From assembly GCF_011761945.1 (NCBI RefSeq), contig NZ_JAASQV010000004.1, positions 245,232 to 309,231 on the forward strand: DNA of 64,000 nt, given 5' to 3'. A program made the translations under genes and the position numbers. The notes beneath the pieces were generated by a model. That model was not told the DNA's origin and did no database searches. It saw nothing but the letters and a program-made list of their open reading frames with translations. Below are positions 62,255-64,000 of the stretch, in pieces (the stretch's first letter is position 1; each line of letters opens with the position of its first letter). This stretch comes from Sphingomonas leidyi (GTDB lineage Bacteria; Pseudomonadota; Alphaproteobacteria; Sphingomonadales; Sphingomonadaceae).

Positions 62255-63595
62255 ATGACGGCCACCAAACGCTCGGCTAATCAACGCGCCATGCTCGATC
62301 GCCTCAAGGCCCTGCAGGACCGCCCCTGGCTCGTCGCCCTGCTCCTCGCCATCGCCGTGCAGGCGCTGTTCCTGGTCCATCTCGACCAGCCGAGCGTGAT
62401 CATGTTCGACGAGGTTCACTATCTGCCCGCCGCCCAGGCGCTGCTCGACCTGTCGGGCCCGCGCAACGTCGAGCATCCGATGCTCGGCAAGGAGCTGATC
62501 GCGGCGGGCATGGCGCTGTTCGGCGACAATCCGTTCGGCTGGCGCATCGCCTCGACTCTGGCAGGCACCGCCACGGTGCTCGGCGTCTTCGCATTCCTCT
62601 GGCTGCTCGCCGGCAACATGCGCACCGCGCTGGTCGGCGCGGTGCTCACCACGCTCAACCAGACCGTCTATGTCCAGGCACGCACCGGCATGCTCGACAT
62701 CTTCCTGGGCGCCTTCCTGGTCTGGGCGCTGGTGGCGTTCCTCTGGGCGATGAAGGCCCCCGGCAGGGGCGCCAGCTGGCGGCGCTGGATCGCGGGGAGC
62801 GTGCTGCTCGGGCTCACCACCGCAGTCAAATGGGCGGGGGTGCCCTATATCGTGCTTGCCGCCCTGGCCTTCCTCGTCATTCGCGCCCGCGACGCGCGCC
62901 TGGCGAAGCGGCCGCTGCTCTCCGCGCTCTCGGGCGGGGACCAGCCGCACTGGCCCGGCCTGCCCGCGATCCCGGCGATCCTAGCGATGGGCGTGGTCAG
63001 CGTGGTCACCTATTTCGTCACCTTCGCGCCGGCCTTCTTCTACACCACCGATCCGCTGACCTCGCTCTCCGGCCTGTTCGCCCAGCAGCTGCACATGTGG
63101 CAGATGCAGACCCAGATCCTGCCGCACCACACCTATCAGTCGAGCTGGTGGAGCTGGCCGCTGATGCTGCGGCCGATCTGGTATTTCTACGAATGGGATC
63201 GCGGCGCCCAGCGCGGCGTGCTGCTGATCGGCAATCCGCTGATCATGTGGGGCGGGCTGGTCGCGGTAGCCGCCTGCTATTGGGCGTGGTTCCGGGACAA
63301 GGCGATCCGGCCGCTGGCAGTGGCGCTGCTATGGACGGCATCGCTGGCGATCTATGTCGTGATCCCCAAGTCGATCGGCTTCTATTATTACTATCATCCG
63401 AGCAGCATCTTCCTGTGCATGGCGCTGCCCATCGCCTTCCAGCATTTCGACCGGGGCCGGAATCGCGGCTGGGAAGAATGGTTCGCCGCGCTCTCGCTGC
63501 TGGTCTTCGGCTATTTCTATCCGATCCTCTCGGCCGCCCCGCTGGCGGACAGCCAGGGCTTCACCCATTGGATGTGGATCGGCAGCTGGCGCTGA
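62255..63595 (+). CDS. PMT-family (GT39) mannosyltransferase-like membrane protein
   Basis: A 446-residue polytopic membrane glycosyltransferase. The first loop has VIMFDEVHYLPAAQALL, where the DE pair is the GT-C catalytic acid; the second has VEHPMLGKELIAAGMALFGDNPFGWRI. About nine membrane segments follow. Such proteins transfer mannose from polyprenyl-phosphate-mannose to proteins. The downstream GtrA gene converges on it. The acceptor is unknown. Confidence 0.9.
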   Translation: MTATKRSANQRAMLDRLKALQDRPWLVALLLAIAVQALFLVHLDQPSVIMFDEVHYLPAAQALLDLSGPRNVEHPMLGKELIAAGMALFGDNPFGWRIASTLAGTATVLGVFAFLWLLAGNMRTALVGAVLTTLNQTVYVQARTGMLDIFLGAFLVWALVAFLWAMKAPGRGASWRRWIAGSVLLGLTTAVKWAGVPYIVLAALAFLVIRARDARLAKRPLLSALSGGDQPHWPGLPAIPAILAMGVVSVVTYFVTFAPAFFYTTDPLTSLSGLFAQQLHMWQMQTQILPHHTYQSSWWSWPLMLRPIWYFYEWDRGAQRGVLLIGNPLIMWGGLVAVAACYWAWFRDKAIRPLAVALLWTASLAIYVVIPKSIGFYYYYHPSSIFLCMALPIAFQHFDRGRNRGWEEWFAALSLLVFGYFYPILSAAPLADSQGFTHWMWIGSWR

Positions 63596-63604
63596 CCCGT
63601 CGGT

Positions 63605-64000
63605 TCAGTACCGTCCCCAGACGAAGCGCGAGGACAGGGCGAAGTTCCACACGGCGGCGACGGCGATGCCGGCCAGCGCCGCGAAGCGCCAGTCGCCATG
63701 CTGGACATTGTGCAGGAACGCCGCCACCCCGACATTCGCCGCCGCACCCACGCTGCACACCAGGCAGAAGGAGAACCAGCCGGCCAGCAGCGGCCCCGCG
63801 CCCTGCAGCCGCTGCTCGCGATAGGTGAGCGCGTTGTTGAGGAAGAAGTTGAACGTCATCGCCGCCGCGGTGGCGAGGATGGTGGCGCCGACAAAGGGCC
63901 AGGCCAGGCCGCGGAACAGCACGCCGAGCACCAGGAAATGCACGCCGGCGCCCAGCGCGCCGATGCCCGAGAACATCACGAAGCGCACCGGCACCACCCG
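63605..64000 (-). CDS. GtrA-family membrane protein, open at the window edge
   Basis: About 131 codons are visible and the frame runs to the window edge. The GtrA family pattern is clear: FVMFSGIGALGAGVHFLVLG, ATILATAAAMTFNFFLNNALTYRE and AGIAVAAVWNFALSSRFVWGRY, with four membrane segments. It may be a complete small GtrA protein starting at an ATG near 63997 or the C-terminal domain of a glycosyltransferase-GtrA fusion; with the polymannosyltransferase next to it, a fusion that makes polyprenyl-phosphate sugars is a fair guess. Confidence 0.85.
   Translation of the reverse strand, partial: RVVPVRFVMFSGIGALGAGVHFLVLGVLFRGLAWPFVGATILATAAAMTFNFFLNNALTYREQRLQGAGPLLAGWFSFCLVCSVGAAANVGVAAFLHNVQHGDWRFAALAGIAVAAVWNFALSSRFVWGRY

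Overview
The window is about 64 kb of high-GC DNA from an alphaproteobacterium, most probably a sphingomonad (Sphingomonas or a close relative). The reasons are the mix of gene families (GcrA cell-cycle regulator, Coq7-type ubiquinone hydroxylase, split glycyl-tRNA synthetase, pyruvate phosphate dikinase, Tad/Cpa pilus genes), the fused glutaredoxin/MauE protein, the frequent 4-nt ATGA/GTGA overlaps, and short intergenic repeats of the GTCATCCC...GGGGATG type. No tRNA, rRNA, CRISPR array, insertion sequence or prophage was seen, and no stretch longer than about 240 bases lacks a gene. Coding density is high on both strands, so long antisense reading frames are common and were discarded.

Layout. 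1-2.7 kb: the end of a mannonate dehydratase gene, a large unrecognised protein and a tiny DUF1508 protein. 2.7-4.8 kb: an FAD oxidoreductase and an alpha/beta hydrolase with a 1-nt stop/start overlap. 4.8-12.1 kb: a Tad pilus cluster (cpaA, B, C, D, E, tadB, tadC) that lacks cpaF, pilin and TadE/G genes, followed by two tandem paralogous membrane-anchored proteins. 13.3-20.0 kb (minus strand): a secreted hypothetical protein, ppdK, a membrane protein, glyS and glyQ. 20.1-24.9 kb: a TraB/GumN lipoprotein, an ArsR plus AHSA1 pair with a clear operator, L25, Pth, a DUF2306 protein and a divergent LytTR regulator. 25.0-32.3 kb: a JmjC-type oxygenase, two lipoproteins, ychF, a secreted acetamidase/formamidase and a secreted peptidase-like hydrolase.

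32.4-35.9 kb: a MerR-type regulator divergent from a glutaredoxin-MauE fusion with a near-exact mer-type operator between them, then a nucleotide pyrophosphatase-type lipoprotein, a MaoC hydratase and a small lipoprotein. 36.0-39.3 kb: apt and the cytochrome bc1 operon petABC. 39.5-44.9 kb: trmL, hemF, an acetyltransferase, two paralogous membrane proteins, lipB and small secreted proteins. 45.0-50.7 kb (minus strand): queE, queC, a DUF3617-like protein, hslO, a membrane protein, argF and argD, with a 131-bp nested palindromic element between argD and argF. 50.9-64 kb: an ABC-2 permease, gcrA, coq7, a chemoreceptor, parE, a class A beta-lactamase-like hydrolase, an AIM24 protein, a GcvA-like LysR regulator, apaG, metZ, a PMT-family mannosyltransferase and the C-terminal part of a GtrA protein.

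Most of the window is housekeeping: protein synthesis, respiration, haem, lipoate, deazaguanine, arginine and methionine metabolism. The points most worth a second look are the mer-like operator driving a redox fusion under a MerR protein that has lost one mercury ligand position, the palindromic element that appears to supply the argF ribosome binding site, the attenuator-like leader before argD, the Tad cluster without its motor ATPase, and the unrecognised 584-residue protein.
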